Below, piece after piece: positions 49,101-60,100 of a stretch of DNA of 64,000 nt. Within the stretch, counting starts at the first letter, position 1. Each line of letters begins with the position of its first letter. This DNA comes from Elgaria multicarinata webbii (taxonomy: Eukaryota; Chordata; Lepidosauria; Squamata; Anguidae). The position numbers were made by a program, and so were the translations under genes. Below the pieces are notes generated by a model, which worked only from the letters and a program-made list of their open reading frames with translations, did no database searches and was not told the DNA's origin. Location of the stretch: the NCBI RefSeq assembly GCF_023053635.1, contig NC_086182.1, forward strand, positions 36,746,001 through 36,810,000. Reading direction: 5' to 3'.

Positions 49101-49446
49101 AGGGTGAGCTTCCAAGAGCGTGCCTCTTACGAAGTCTGACGTGCTTTTCTCTGCTTCCTCGCGCAAGGGCCTCCTACCCCGGGGTGAGAAGCCAAACCCA
49201 CTGCGGCAGAAGAACGGCAAGGTCAACCAACTCCTGAAGACCTCACTGCCCAAACTCAGCAGCGTCCAGCTGCTGGATGTGGACGGGGGCTTTGTGCACT
49301 CGGATGGCGCCATCTCATACCACGACATGTTTGATTTTCTGCATCTAACGGGAGCCGGCTATGCTAAGATCTGCAAACCCCTCCATGAACTGATCATGCA
49401 GCTCCTGGAGGAGACCCCTGAAGAGAAGCAGGCGACTCTGGCCTGA
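43054..49446 (+). CDS. PAFAH1B2: PAFAH1B2, platelet-activating factor acetylhydrolase 1b catalytic subunit 2 (complete, 5 coding exons)
   Basis: Alpha-2 subunit of the cytosolic type Ib PAF acetylhydrolase: it removes the sn-2 acetyl group from platelet-activating factor and, as a dimer, binds LIS1 (PAFAH1B1). CDS is join(43054..43134, 44383..44472, 46852..46968, 47265..47387, 49168..49446), 229 codons plus stop, the length of the mammalian protein and nearly identical to it. It has an SGNH-hydrolase fold: nucleophile Ser48 in VGDSMV, conserved Gly in GIGGDT, oxyanion Asn in VGTNNHENTAEE, and Asp193/His196 in DFLHLTG (numbers include Met1). GGDTTGH carries Gly where I recall Arg in human; the paralog PAFAH1B3 varies there too. 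All junctions are phase 0 with GT-AG sites. The start is the family's conserved MSQGDSNPAA; an in-frame upstream ATG may also be used. Confidence 0.97.
43595..44290 (+). mobile_element. L2-type LINE, sense, interrupted, in PAFAH1B2 intron 2
   Basis: DQVYSLRVLLDLALRQDVQV at about 43614-43675 and TGPFLCQHPNFWNSPLG near 44070-44120 are two L2-group ORF2 segments in correct order, followed by a typical 3' end ('tgtataccgctataaataag'). Between them (about 43818-43965) lies a sense 'gaacataag' LINE piece ending CTTATGTTC. Confidence 0.65.
44383..44472 (+). CDS. PAFAH1B2: PAFAH1B2 exon 3
   Basis: 30 codons, HNRFVLDCKDKEPDVLFVGD then SMVQLLQQYE; holds the catalytic serine. Acceptor TATCCAG, donor GTAGTC (weaker than usual). 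Confidence 0.95.
44670..44765 (-). mobile_element. LINE tail, antisense
   Basis: 'ttatttatggtatcaattta' and 'tatcccactttgatttgtga' recall the reverse complement of L2-type 3' ends. Confidence 0.5.
44880..45060 (-). mobile_element. Possible CR1/L3-group LINE fragment, antisense
   Basis: 'gctccaagatctctctctct', 'cccaacatgcatcactttac' and 'ccttgcttacattgaattgc' match remembered wording of an old sauropsid LINE; no protein motif is visible. Confidence 0.4.
45118..45162. repeat. Perfect 21-bp hairpin with 3-nt loop
   Basis: TTGTTAGCAGAACCACCTCC plus A, an AAA loop, and the exact reverse complement. It lies in PAFAH1B2 intron 3. Confidence 0.9.
45591..45725. mobile_element. hAT-like MITE, complete copy with 8-bp target duplication
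   Basis: 135 bp starting CAGCCATCCCCAACCTGG and ending CCAGGCTGGGGAGGGCTG. It is flanked by CTTTAAGA on the left and CTTTAGGA on the right (7 of 8 bases), as expected for hAT elements. It carries the GCTGGGCATTGTAGTCCAAA and ACATCTGGAGGGCACC right half and is the best reference copy in the window. Confidence 0.8.
45800..45965 (+). mobile_element. LINE 3' end, sense
   Basis: 'aatcctctttccttttgtgt', 'agattgtaagcctgtgggca' and 'ggctgaagggcggcataaaa' followed by (AAAT)n. Confidence 0.7.
46140..46245 (+). mobile_element. L2-type LINE tail, sense
   Basis: GCCCAGAGAGCTTCGGCTAT, then TGGGCGGTATAAGAATGC and AATAAATAAA. Confidence 0.8.
46627..46720 (-). mobile_element. LINE tail, antisense
   Basis: 'tttatatacc gcttcccatc' and 'caaaagatttcggagtggtg' resemble the reverse complement of an L2-type 3' end. 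Confidence 0.5.
46852..46968 (+). CDS. PAFAH1B2: PAFAH1B2 exon 4
   Basis: 39 codons from IWRELFSPLHALNFGIGGDT to LENIKPK. Acceptor GGTTACAG, donor GTAAGA. Confidence 0.95.
47265..47387 (+). CDS. PAFAH1B2: PAFAH1B2 exon 5
   Basis: 41 codons from VIVVWVGTNNHENTAEEVAG to QAKVIVL; holds the oxyanion-hole Asn. Acceptor CTCTACAG, donor GTATGC. Confidence 0.95.
48066..48193. mobile_element. hAT-like MITE in PAFAH1B2 intron 5
   Basis: CAGCCTCCCCCAACGGGGTT, GGACTACAACTCTCAGCATC, then GCATGCTGGGAGTTGTAGTC and AAGGGCACCTGGTTGGGG. Its core contains two inverted ZNF143-like motifs. Confidence 0.8.
49168..49446 (+). CDS. PAFAH1B2: PAFAH1B2 exon 6 (last coding exon)
   Basis: 92 codons from GLLPRGEKPNPLRQKNGKVN to EETPEEKQATLA and TGA at 49444-49446; holds Asp193 and His196. 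Acceptor CGCGCAAG is short of pyrimidines next to the AG but follows a T/C-rich run. Confidence 0.95.
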   Translation, partial: GLLPRGEKPNPLRQKNGKVNQLLKTSLPKLSSVQLLDVDGGFVHSDGAISYHDMFDFLHLTGAGYAKICKPLHELIMQLLEETPEEKQATLA

Positions 49447-52130
49447 TCCCAGCAGTGTTAACAGCAACCCAGCTCCCATCAGCGCAGTTCTTTTTACCCT
49501 GGCACTACAGAATCCTCCTGACTCAAAGCGCTTTCCATTGTTGAATGTTACTGGGTGTTGTGTTTAGCACTGGAAAGGGGGGAGGGGGGGGGGAAGGGAG
49601 GGAGCGAGCTGGCGTCGCAGCACACCGGTCGGCCCAGTAAGTCAAAGAGCCACCTTGATGGGGTGGTCATAACTGCAGGATGATATTGACCGAAGAAGAA
49701 GGATTTTACTTTGTCATTTCTCGTTTACAGTGTGAACATATCTGTCACCTGTCCATGGCTCATGTTCTGCTGTTGTTCTGCCAGTTCTCCTTCCTTAGTG
49801 TCCAGGCTTATTTCAATAGCCCTTCAGTGTCTGAGCTTACTAGCTGTACTCACATTCCACTCCCTGAACTGAAAAGTAGCTGCTTCTTTAAAAGTTGGAA
49901 TTGTTTGGAGAGTTTTTATACTTACTGGGGTTGGGTTTTCGTTTTAAGTGATGCTAGCTGCTTTCTGGCTTTGGCAAAAAAAAAAAAAAAAAGTTACAGC
50001 TACGTACAACAACTTCAATGTGTGAAAAATGGTGTGTTAAGTGAGTGAATTCATTTAACTCGGTCTGTTTTCATTTCTCTAGTTTGATGGACATCCTTGT
50101 CTTGCTGGGGACAGTGAGAGCTGTCCAGGGTTGCATCCTGGTAGAAGCTGCCCCTTCTTGTGCGCTTTGATACAACATTCCCAGCTTCTAAAGGCCCCAA
50201 GGCCTTGGAGCCTGGCTTATGGCCAATCATTCCCACCAATGTAAAACTGACATTTCTTCTCACTGTGGTGTCTCGGGCTGCAGGATGCTGTGCGATGCTG
50301 TTCATGTTCATTTAAAACACACACACGCACACGCACGCACACACACAAAGCAAATGACTGTTACTTTTTCCCCCTTAAAAGAATAATCCATACTCATTTC
50401 CCTTCCTACAAGGGCTGAAGTTGTAAGTTGTATATTTCTTTGTTGCGTCTGTCTTGTACAAGTGTTTTATTCAAGCCAACGAGGCCTCTGGCAGTGAAGC
50501 TGAGCTGCAGCCATTCTTTCTGCTAGGCACGCTGATCCTCCAGCAAAGGGACCCATTGTGAAGAGCAGCCTGTTTCCAGGGTCCTGGTATGACCAGAGCT
50601 TTTAATGAGGAAGTTATCGGGGGATGTAAAAGGCCTTTATTCATTTCCATGTGGATGGGAGATATTTTCCATTTGAAGAAAAATACTTTTCAGATTTCCG
50701 GGTTTGGGGGCCTTGTTCTGAAACACATTTTTAAAACAAAGATGTTTCATCTATGGCTTTTACGTGAGCAAGTAATTTGTCAAAATTACCTGTTTAAACT
50801 TGTCCAATCAGTCATAGCACGAACGTGTGCTATTGCACCCCGCAAAGATGTCAGTGGTTCTTGCGTGTGTTTGTGAAAATGCTCCATGCTACAGGAGGGC
50901 TCTCAGGACCGAATATGCTTTCTGACAACCCGCACCTGATGCTTTTCATCTTTCTCATCATTATCACCTTTTTCTTGTAAACTTCTCCAGCAGAGGCAGG
51001 AGAAACCACAGGGTTGCTGTCCCACAAGAGAATTCTTGGGTCAGCTGCTGTGGTGGAGCAGAGCCTGCTGGAATCATGGATGGGAGCAGGAGGTATCCAT
51101 GGCTGAGCTGGCCAGCCCCTGATGAGGCCGCGCTGCTTACCTGGAGTGACACGCTTTCACAGAAAAGACAACACTGGCCTAATGCTTGTGAAATACCTCT
51201 GTGTGGTTCCTTCTACATTAGTGAAACAGATGTTTGTAGGCCAAACATTCCAGTTTACAAAAAGCTCTCAGTTGCTCTGCTCAGAGCCAGAGGCCAGGAG
51301 ATTCCAGCTGTGGGAGAGAGTGTTAAGCAGACCTCAGCAGTTCCTTTCAGCACTAGCTGCTTGTCTTACATCTTGAGTCCTGCTCAGTTGCATTTATCCA
51401 TTTCCCGTGTGCTGCCTTGGCTCCTACATAAAGGAAAGTCAGTATTTTCCTGTGTCATGTCACAAAGGGGCTCTAGTCATTAACGTGACTAGAAGGCTTT
51501 GCGTTGCTCCACTTTTGTGTGTGTGTGTGTGTGTGTTTTTAAATCCTGCAAGTGCCAGCATTCTGTGTCCTGCTCCATAGTGTACCCAGAAGAGGTCCTG
51601 ATCCTGGGATGTGCTGAGAACTTACTGTATTGGCTCTTCTGCTGCCAGGTACTCCTGGTAACCCCCAAGTACATCCTGTTTATATAATCTGCCTCCTCTC
51701 AAGCTTTTACTTGGATTCTCTCTCTAATCTTGTTGCTGTTTACAGTTGTGTGCTGCAACCCAGAATCTTGTCTGTCCTGTGGTGTATGAGCATTGCCAAT
51801 TTTATATTTATTGCAGCGAAGAAAAAGTGTGAAGGCAAAAGGAGTATTGTCTTTCTCTCGTAATGTGTGTGTGGCTGTAACCAGGGGGCCATTGGGCCCA
51901 GGGGAGAGAATTATGTGGGCCTGAGAGTGTGGAAATGCCCTTCATCGCTGCAGTGTAGTGACCTTTTGCTGTAGGGAGATTGGGAGGCAAGGTGCTCCCT
52001 GCCCTTTTCACTGATAGCTGGCTGAACCTTCCATCCACCCCACCAAAAAGTGATGGATCTGCTTTGGCAAAATGGCATTGATGACTGGTAGAGCTCACTG
52101 TTTAGTGCATATTTCAATATAAATGTATAT
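49447..52130 (+). other. PAFAH1B2: PAFAH1B2 3' UTR (end uncertain)
   Basis: About 2.7 kb after the stop has few recognisable transposons, as expected for a long UTR. It contains an A17-type run near 49977-49992, CA-rich repeats at 50317-50348 and (TG)n at 51517-51536. No perfect AATAAA was found; variant signals AATATA/TATAAA at 52116-52123, followed by T/G-rich sequence, are a candidate end. Confidence 0.45.
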
Positions 52131-52542
52131 GTTTCACCAACAAGTTCTCATCAGTGTCTCTCCTTTGGGAGTGGGGTGGGAGCGGCTTGGTCTTCTTCTG
52201 CCTCTTGAGATCTGGCCGTGAACTGCATTAAGATAGAACCACTTCTGTGTTATGAATGGAACAAGCATCTTGGCCAATGGGTACTGGGGTTTATCTCAGC
52301 CGGGTTCTACTGGAGTATAAGGAAATGTCATTGAAATCTCTTAGGGAATGGCACGGAGTGTTTTATTTGCACCATAAGTAAGGGGTGGGTGGAAAGTGCT
52401 CTAGTCTAAGCTCATGCTGCAAAGAGGGTTTTTCTGGCACCCCCACCCCCACGTGAGGGAAGACAACTTGCATACAGGCAGCCAAGAGAAGTCATGAAAA
52501 TAGTGCTAATCAGAGATTGGTCTTTGGCTGCCAGAAAACACT

Positions 52543-52764
52543 GGGCCTGTTTTCAGAAGACACCTTAAACCCTGCTGGTTAAGGGTTTTGGTTAAGCAGC
52601 AGGGTTTAAAGTGTCTTGCGTGATGCGTTTTCGCTAAACCCTGCTCACTCCTCTAACCACAGTCAAACTGACTGCAACAGGGTTAGCGGCTCTAACCATG
52701 GCTTAGTGTTGTGTGCGACAGCACAGCTTGTGGTTAGAGCCTGAAGTGTCATCTGAAGAGGCCC
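52543..52764. mobile_element. TIR element (MITE) between PAFAH1B2 and SIDT2
   Basis: GGGCCTGTTTTCAGAAGACA at the left is matched by GGGCCTCTTCAGATGACACT read inward from the right. Inside are further inverted bits such as 'ggttaagggttttggttaag'. No clear target duplication was found. Confidence 0.65.
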
Positions 52765-53440
52765 GCTGACAAAACATCCTGTTGGCCCTGTGCATTGGGA
52801 GGGTGGGGGAGATGCTGAGCTGTGGGTCCTCCGCCAACAAATGGTGCTGATTCCCTTTCTTCAGATCAGTGGAATGGAGACCGCTGGGCCTGGCTGACAA
52901 GAACCTCTTCCGGACGCCTTGCTTTTTGGTCGCGGCAGAATGAACAGATGGGAGTGTGCGGGGGGGGGGCATATATTGTGAGTTCCCCTGCAGTCTTTCC
53001 AAGTCGTGTTCCTCCCCCTGGCTTCTGGTTCTGCACAGGTGAGGGGGCAGCCAGGGGCGGCTGCCTCCTGCTCCTCCTCCTCGGGCCTTCTCCTTGGCTG
53101 GGTGTTGGGGCCTCTTCTTGACCGCCGCCGCCGCCGCCGCGTCTGCTCAGCTGAAAGCTTTGGGGCCGAGCGACGCAACCGCCCAGGTGCTTCGCCTGAC
53201 CGGGGCGGAAGGAAGCCAGCCAGCCAGCAGGCCTGCCTGCCTGGGCAGGGGCCGAAGCGGCCTCTTAGGCGTCGATACCAGAGCCGCTCGCGCCCGGGCC
53301 CTGTGTCCGCACCCCGCAGGCGGTTGCGCCACCTTTCCCTGGGGCGGGGCGGGGCGGGGGCCCTTCTTTGCCAGGCCGTGTGCCGAGAAGGGCTCCTCCA
53401 CCTGTGCGAGTGGAAAGGCCAAAGGCGCAAGCGGGCTGCT

Positions 53441-53470
53441 GGGGAGGGGAGGGGAGGGGAGGGGAGGGGG
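53441..53470 (+). repeat. (GGGGA)n run
   Basis: Six G4 blocks separated by single A, with strong potential for a G-quadruplex on the SIDT2 sense strand. Confidence 0.9.
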
Positions 53471-53697
53471 GCAGCAGGGCCCCGCTCCACCCGGCGGCTG
53501 CCTCGGGCTCCCGTTGGGGCGGCCGGTGCGCGCGGAGGCCCGCCCCCGCCCGTCCGCCGTCCCTCCCTCCCTCCCTCTCTCTTCGGAGCGGCCCCTTTAA
53601 CAGGGCGCGGCCCCGCCGCTGACGCCACCGGCCGCGGCCCCGAGCCAGTGGCGATCCGAGGAGGAGGAGGAGGAGGAGGAGGAAGGAAGAGAGGGCC

Positions 53698-53727
53698 GGC
53701 AGGCAGGCAGGCAGGCAGGCAGGCAGC
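53698..53727. repeat. (GGCA)n microsatellite
   Basis: Seven or more GGCA units in the SIDT2 upstream or leader region. Confidence 0.9.
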
Positions 53728-53828
53728 GGACGCGCAGGGAGCAGCAGCAGCAGCGGCCCCTCGCCGCGCCTCGGGGCTGCCCACGCCGCCGCCGCCGCCG
53801 CCGCCGCCTCCCCCGCACCCCACCGGGC

Positions 53829-53888
53829 ATGCTGCCCTCCCCGGCCGCCTTCGCCCGCCTGCCGCCTGCCGGGCTGAGGCCATGCTAG
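53829..53888 (+). CDS. uORF overlapping the SIDT2 start (19 codons)
   Basis: ATG at 53829 opens a frame ([19 protein letters not shown]) that ends with TAG at 53886-53888, four bases inside the SIDT2 ORF (ATGCTAG). The context (G at -3, C at +4) is moderate, the same as at the main ATG. If the leader includes it, ribosomes must skip it or backtrack to start SIDT2. Confidence 0.5.
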   Translation: MLPSPAAFARLPPAGLRPC

Positions 53889-54118
53889 GCCTGCAGAGGG
53901 CGCCGCCGGTGCCGGGGCTGCTGGCGCTGGCGGCGGGGTTGCTGCTGCTGCTGCTGCTGGCGCCGCTGCCGGGTGCGGGCTCCGGCTCCGGCTCCAGCTC
54001 CGGCCCGGCCAAGAGCGTGGTGCAGAAGGAGGCCGACTTCGACAAGCTCTACGCGGACGCCGTCAACGCCGACCTGGTCAACATCTACGCCTTCAACCAC
54101 ACCGTCATGCGGAACTGG
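53882..54118 (+). CDS. SIDT2: SIDT2 exon 1
   Basis: 79 codons: signal peptide, Gly/Ser linker and [18 protein letters not shown]. Donor TGG|GTGAGC. The frame upstream stays open for hundreds of bases, but no conserved protein is seen before MLGLQRAP, and a hydrophobic leader directly follows that Met. Confidence 0.9.
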
Positions 54119-57100
54119 GTGAGCCTCTGGGCGTGTGCAGAATGCCTCCCCGGCCCCTCTCGCCCGCCGGGCTGGGGCCCCTTCGGGGGCGCTTGGGCGC
54201 GCGCCGGCAACACCCGCGGGCCGCCCCGCTCCTTCCCCCGCCGGGGCCGGGGGGGCTGCTGGCTGGGCGAACAGCTGGAGCGCCTGGGCGGAAGAGCGCG
54301 GCTCGGGTGGCCCTTCCGCAGCACCCCAGGGTGGGCAGCCCCCTTGTGAGGCTTCTCTCAGGGGACGCCACCCTGGCTGTGGCGCGGGCTCCCCCAGAGC
54401 CTCCCCCTTTCCTCGCCCTGCGGGTCCGCCAAAGGTCGGGCCTCTCCGAGAGTGCAGCCTGTAGCCCACACCAAGGCACTGGCTTGCCAGGCAGAGCCAC
54501 GTCGTCGTCCTCCTCGTCGTCTTCTTCCTCCTCGCCCCGCTGGCACCCGGGGCTCCGCCTTCCCTGCCTCAGGCAAGAGCTGTGGGTTGTCTCCTACTGC
54601 ACTTGTCCAAATCAGCTGCCCTCAAGTTTCTAGATCTCAAGCGGAAACATCTCGGCTCCCTCCTCCCAAATATCCACCAGAGCAATTCCAATTAGGGGCT
54701 CTGCCTGAAGAGGTTTAACTCCTCCCCCCCCCCCCCCCCGGGCCTCCAAGTTGTGCCAAACCTTTGGCTCCGGAGGGTTTTCCTTCAGGTCCTCACCTGC
54801 TGCTTTCTGATCGTTTGGGTGGGGAGGGCGTCGAAACTTGGCAAACTGTGAGAAGTCTGTTGCTTCTGGGCAATTTATGAGGTTGGCCTTTGTCCAGATG
54901 TCTCCACGGCGGTCTAGAGAGCAGTCAAGGGCGGAGGGAGCAAAGGTGGGCTTTGCACCATAGAAGGTGCATCTTCTAACCCCCTTTCTACCAGTTGCCC
55001 TTTTCCACCTGGGGTGTTACTGCTGTCACCTGGTGCAGGTGCGTGGCAGGGCCGTGCCCATCCTTAGAGCAGCACCTCTGAGCTCAGAAAGAGACCCACG
55101 TCATCGGCGGCCTCCAAGAAGGGTTCCTTTTTTCTGAAGCGAAATCCTTTCACTCATTTTGAAATGTTGCAGTCTAGGCAATAATACTTTTGCCAGTTTC
55201 CAGCCACGGCGCCCCAGGGGTAGGTTCCAGCCCCTGGCAAGGCTGAAGCTGCCTTCCCAAGGCTGCCTCGGCACAAGCATTCAGCCTTTGGTGTTGGGGA
55301 GGGCGGGGGGGGGATGCTTTTCCTTTCTTCTGGCCGTCTCCGCGTGGGGCCGGCCACCTTGGCTTCCCGTTGGCTTTTCTAACACTGAACCGGACGTACT
55401 GCAACCCCACGGGGGATGCGTCCCCCACTTTGAAAAGCCAGCCTCTTTCTGCGGCCGCATGTGGGTAAGGACTGGCTCTTCTTTGGCTCCCGTCAGCCTC
55501 TCCTCGGTCAGCCTGTGGGGGCAGATGCCCGTTGGGGTACCGCGGCCCCTTCTCTCGGCCCCCGCCTGGCTCCTCCTGCCCCTGAAGATGCTGCTCCCAC
55601 GGTGGCCGCTTCCGCCTTGCTCTGCTCCCCGCTCCTGTCTCGCCCTGCAGAGTAGCCTTGCTGGGGCCCTTCACGCCCCAGGGCAGCAGAGGATGATGTG
55701 TCGTCCTGCAGGCCGGCTTGAGCCCCCGGCCCTGTCTTCTTCAGAAACAAAGTGGAGGCCTTCACAAGCGCCGAGCCTGGTGGCCGGATGTGGCCTTCTT
55801 TTCAGGTCGCTGGCCAGCTGGCCTCGATGGACCTTCGGCCTCAATAGCAAGGCTCTGTCTGTGGTCCATCTCTTGGCCTCATGGGTGCCTTTGCCCCTGG
55901 GGAGAGAGCGGGCAAGGGCCCAGGGGGAGGCACGCGCCGCCCTGCCATTCTCTTCCCCCCCTCCGTCCACTGCCCCATTTTCTTGACTGCTAGCTCTCAG
56001 ACCTAACCCCTCCCCTTGTCCTGGTTGCTCTGCAGACAGAGGGAGTCCGGGTGTCGGTGAACGTGTCCTCGGAGCAGAAGGAGACACCGCTGCTCTTCGT
56101 GGTGAGGCAGAAGGAGGCCGTGGTGTCCTTCCAGGTGCCGCTAATCCTCAGGGGCCTGTGAGTATCCCGCTCGCCTGGGCGATGGGCAGCCACCGTGGTG
56201 CTTCGGAACACCCCTTGGGGGGGGGCTCCTCTCAGCCGAAGGCGAGGCTGCTGTCGGGTCATCGCCCGGCCCTGTTCGTGTTCGGTTGCAGCCGGCCCAG
56301 ACAACAATGAGGTCTGGAAATACACACACACACACACACACACACACATCTCTGCCCACCACTTCTTCCGTCTCTGTCAGTATCAGAAAATAAGTCCGTG
56401 AAGAAGGAAAAGACAGAATATCTGCACCGTGCTTTTGACTGGCAGCGCTCAGAGTCCTCTGCTTCAGACGCTTCAGCTAGGCCGCCAGAGCGGTGGGCTG
56501 GGTGTTGAACGTGGAGCTCGTCCACCCCAGCATAAGCGGCTTCCTCCTGGCTGGAGGGGGGCTGCAGCTTCTGACCTCCTTGGCGCACCCTCCCACCCAC
56601 GTCCCTGAGGTCACGCCTCTGTGGTGAACTCCCCAGAGAGCTTCAACTATTGGGCAATATGGAAATGCAAATAAATTAAATAAATAAATAAATATCCAAG
56701 CTCCAGCTTTAGCAAGTCCTGCCTGGTCCCCAGCCTGGTATGGTGTGGATGTAACAAGGACTCACCTCCACCATGGTTTTGCACATAATGCTAAACCAAG
56801 AGTTATGTCAGCATGGATTGTTGCCATTACATGCAAACTCAGAAGTATGGGTTAGCTAGGGGTTGTTAACCCTGAACAATCCACAAAGAGAACCCGTGCT
56901 TTGTTGTTCGTTGGTGAACTCTGTGTTGATGTTGCGTGCCAGCCCAGAACCGTTGGTTGTTCATGGGAGGGGGGCGTTGCCAGGCAACAGAAGCAGAGTG
57001 GCCAAGAGCGGTAAGAAACCCAGCTCCTCTGCCTGCCCAGGGAGGAAAGAACCAAACCCAGGAATTGTGTAACAACATGCGGTTTGCTCAGTTCTCTGGC

Positions 57101-60100
57101 AGCGAAATTGTTGGTTAACCCTGGTTAAGGCAACAACCCATGGGTTAATTAAGCTAATTCATTCTGCTTCCTCCATCTTGGGCGGGGTGGGATGGGATGT
57201 GGTGGGACCGATTTTCAGCGGGTCTGCCATAGTTGAGTGGGACCAGGGGTGAGTCTCCTGTGCCCCAGTACTCCACAGCCTGTGTTCTGACGCCTTCCTG
57301 CTTCTCTCGGCCTCCAGGTACCAGCGGAAGTACCTGTACCAGGATGTCGGCCGCACGTTGTGCCAGCCTCCGACCAAGAAGGAGGTTGAGACGCAATCCT
57401 TCTATGTGGACGTTTCCACGCTTTCGTCGGTCAACGCGTCCTACCAGCTGCAGGTCTCTCGCGTGGAGAACTTTGTGCTCAGGTGAGCAGGGTCTGCCGA
57501 CTCCAGCCGTGAGGAGCCGGCCCCTCGCCCTGGCAGGCCCCCTTCCGCTGGCCAGAGGGACAGGCAGCCGCGGCCACAGTGCCCCTGTGCTGGAGTTGGC
57601 CTGGTAAATGGGTACAGTAAAGGGGCGGGCAAGGAAGGGGGCACAGCCTCTGCGGAGGGGATCATGAACTAATAGTAACGAGATTCTCTGAACATGTGCA
57701 AAGTGCTCTCCCGCTCCTGAGTAGCTGAAACTTGCCTGCCCACCCATTCCCATGTCAAATTAGGGAGCTGAGCCTTCTTCAGGTTGGGGGCGGGGGCGGG
57801 GCTTCCAGGCAAACGTGGCTCCTCCCCTGTTAGCTTAACCACCATTGGTGTCTGCGTCACCCCACCGGCATGCGCGCACTCACCCCAAGGCGTTGCTCTT
57901 TCCCCTCGCAGGACAGGTGAGCACTTCAGCTTCAATGCCACGGCATCCCAGCCACAGGTGAGTCCAGCCCAAGAGCCTGTTTCTGCTGGGATCGGTGCGA
58001 GGGGGTGGGGGGTGGGGCCTGGCTGGTGAGTGCGAGGGGCACCCCTGGGGCTTCGGTTTATGACGCCAAGGCCCTCGGGTTCGGCACCTGGCTGTGAAGT
58101 GAGGAAGCACCGGTTGGCCGGTGGTGTCTGCGGGCGCCCCAGGAGTTGTGTGGCTCTGGTGGTGGTGCTTGGCCGTCTCCCTCGGGGCGCAGGGCTCGGC
58201 CTTCTGCCAGGCCGCCAGGCGATCTGTCCGCAGCCGGCAGCGATTCTCTGCTGCCTTTCCCTTCCCCTTCAACCTGAGATCCGCGTCAGCTGGACGTGCC
58301 GGGAGTGGGTGGAACCGGGGACCGTCTCCGTGCGGACCCAGCCCCGTCCTCCTTCCCCACCCAGCCGCCCTCTTCCCGCCTGCTGCCGCCCTTCCGCGTG
58401 GCAGGAAACGGCTTCTTCCGTGCCTTGAGGGGCATTTGCAGGCCACGGCCCTGCTGGGGGGGGGGGGGTTCTTGCGTGGTCACCGCTGGAGTTACCTTGA
58501 GCTGCAAGTGATTCTGCTGGACCTGGGCACGAGGGGCGGGGACGAGGGGGGGCGAGAGGGGCTCCTGCAGGGGAGGGGGCGGGAGGGGCTCTCCATGGCG
58601 CTGCTTCTCGTTCGCCAATGCCTCCGTTCTCTCCCCGGCAGTATTTCAAGTACGAGTTCCCCGCGGGCGTGGACTCGGCCATTGTGAAGGTGACCTCCGC
58701 GATGGCCTTCCCGTGCTCGGTCGTTTCCATCCAGGACATTTTGGTAAGCGAGGAGGGCGGGCAGGGAGGGTCCGTCCCCCTCGGGCCCCTCCCCCTCCTC
58801 CCCCCAGGGGCTGACTCTGTTGCTTCTTCCCCGCCTTCCTCACACGCTCGCTTGCCCAGTGCCCCGTCTACGACCTGGACAACAACGTGGCTTTCATCGG
58901 CATGTACCAGACCATGACCAAGAAGGCGGCCATCACTGTTCAGGTACAGCGCGCCCGCTGGGAACCGGGCCAAAGGCAACCTGAGCCCTGTCAACCTGGC
59001 CGGCCGGCCGGCTCCCTGGTTTCCGATGGCATCAATTAGCAGGTGCTCGCGATGCTATCGTTGTGCCCGAGGAGTCGAGCCGTGCCCCGGGAGCGCCGCG
59101 GAGGAAGCGATGCTTGTTGAACGGAGCACGGATTCCTCGGGTGCTCTCAGCAATTGGTGCGCTGCTCCTAGCATAGCAGTTGGCCACTGGGGGCCCACAA
59201 CCCCCGGCCAGACCAGGCTGCCTGTTGGCTCACAGCGGCCTTCCAAAGGGGTTAAGAATGAGCCTTTTGAGGGAGTGGAGAGGAGGGCGGCTTCTGGGTC
59301 TCTTCGGAGGCTGCTGGTTGGGGCATTTGGCCCCTGAGCGATGCCCAGGCAGTCCCTTGAGCCAGGTGCCCAGGAGGGCCGTGATGCCAGCGCTGCCTCC
59401 TTCCCCCCCCCCTTCGTTTGCAGAAGAAGGATTTCCCCAGCCACAGTTTCTACGTGGTGGTGGTGGTGAAGACCGAAGACGAGGCCTGCGGGGGGCCCCT
59501 GCATTACTACCCTTTTTCCAAAGGTATGGAGGTGGGGGTGGGGCAGGGGCTTCAGCATAAGCCTGCCGGTTGGTGTTGCGTCTCTGATTATGATGCCACC
59601 AGTTGGTGCCTGTGGCAGTATCCCAGCAAGACAAATATTTGGTTGGGAGGTAGCTTAGTTTGGAGGGTGGAAATGGACTCCCCCTAAAACAGGGGGTGGG
59701 GATCTTCTTTGCCCTGAGGGCAGGATTGCGACCCGGGAAACCTCCCGGGGGCCACTTCGCAGCGGTGGCCGCACCTGCCCCCCTCCAGTCCCCCCCCCCC
59801 CCCGGGATGCAGGAGGCAGAGGCGGCGTCCTCGTTCACCTGGCTCCTCTGTGGTGCTCCTGGTGCTTTGGAGCGGCGGCGGCTGCCGAGGAAGGCCGCTC
59901 CGCACGCCCCCCCCCCCCCGCCTTTCTCAGAGGTGCCCCTGTGAGCTGCCACCTCGAAGCGCCTTGAAGGAGCAGCAGGTCCCCATACCCGTCTCTTCCC
60001 GATGCGGAGCCTTTTGCTGGGGGGGGGGGGGGGGGCAGGAGCCCCACTGGGGTTCTCCGTGGGCAGGGAGGCCTCTCGGGTTCCCCACTCCTGGCCTGCA

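Larger units (their letters stand above)
52880..54620. promoter_or_regulatory. SIDT2: CpG island and promoter region of SIDT2
   Basis: Dense CpG with repeated GGGGCGGGGC boxes at 53341-53360, a (GGGGA)n G-quadruplex-prone run at 53441-53470, (GGA)n at 53660-53682, (GGCA)n at 53698-53727 and (CCG)n at 53784-53808. No TATA box was seen. The transcription start probably lies within about 400 bp upstream of the ATG. Confidence 0.8.

Noticed and set aside
53006-53881. In-frame extension of SIDT2 upstream to 53006
   Set aside because: The frame is open but encodes simple-repeat peptides, and the hydrophobic signal peptide begins right after the Met at 53882, as expected for a lysosomal membrane protein.
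52861-54045. Long open frames on both strands over the SIDT2 CpG island
   Set aside because: They have low-complexity composition (Pro, Arg, Gly, Ala) from GC-rich repeats. Only the short exon 1 frame from 53882 matches a known protein.
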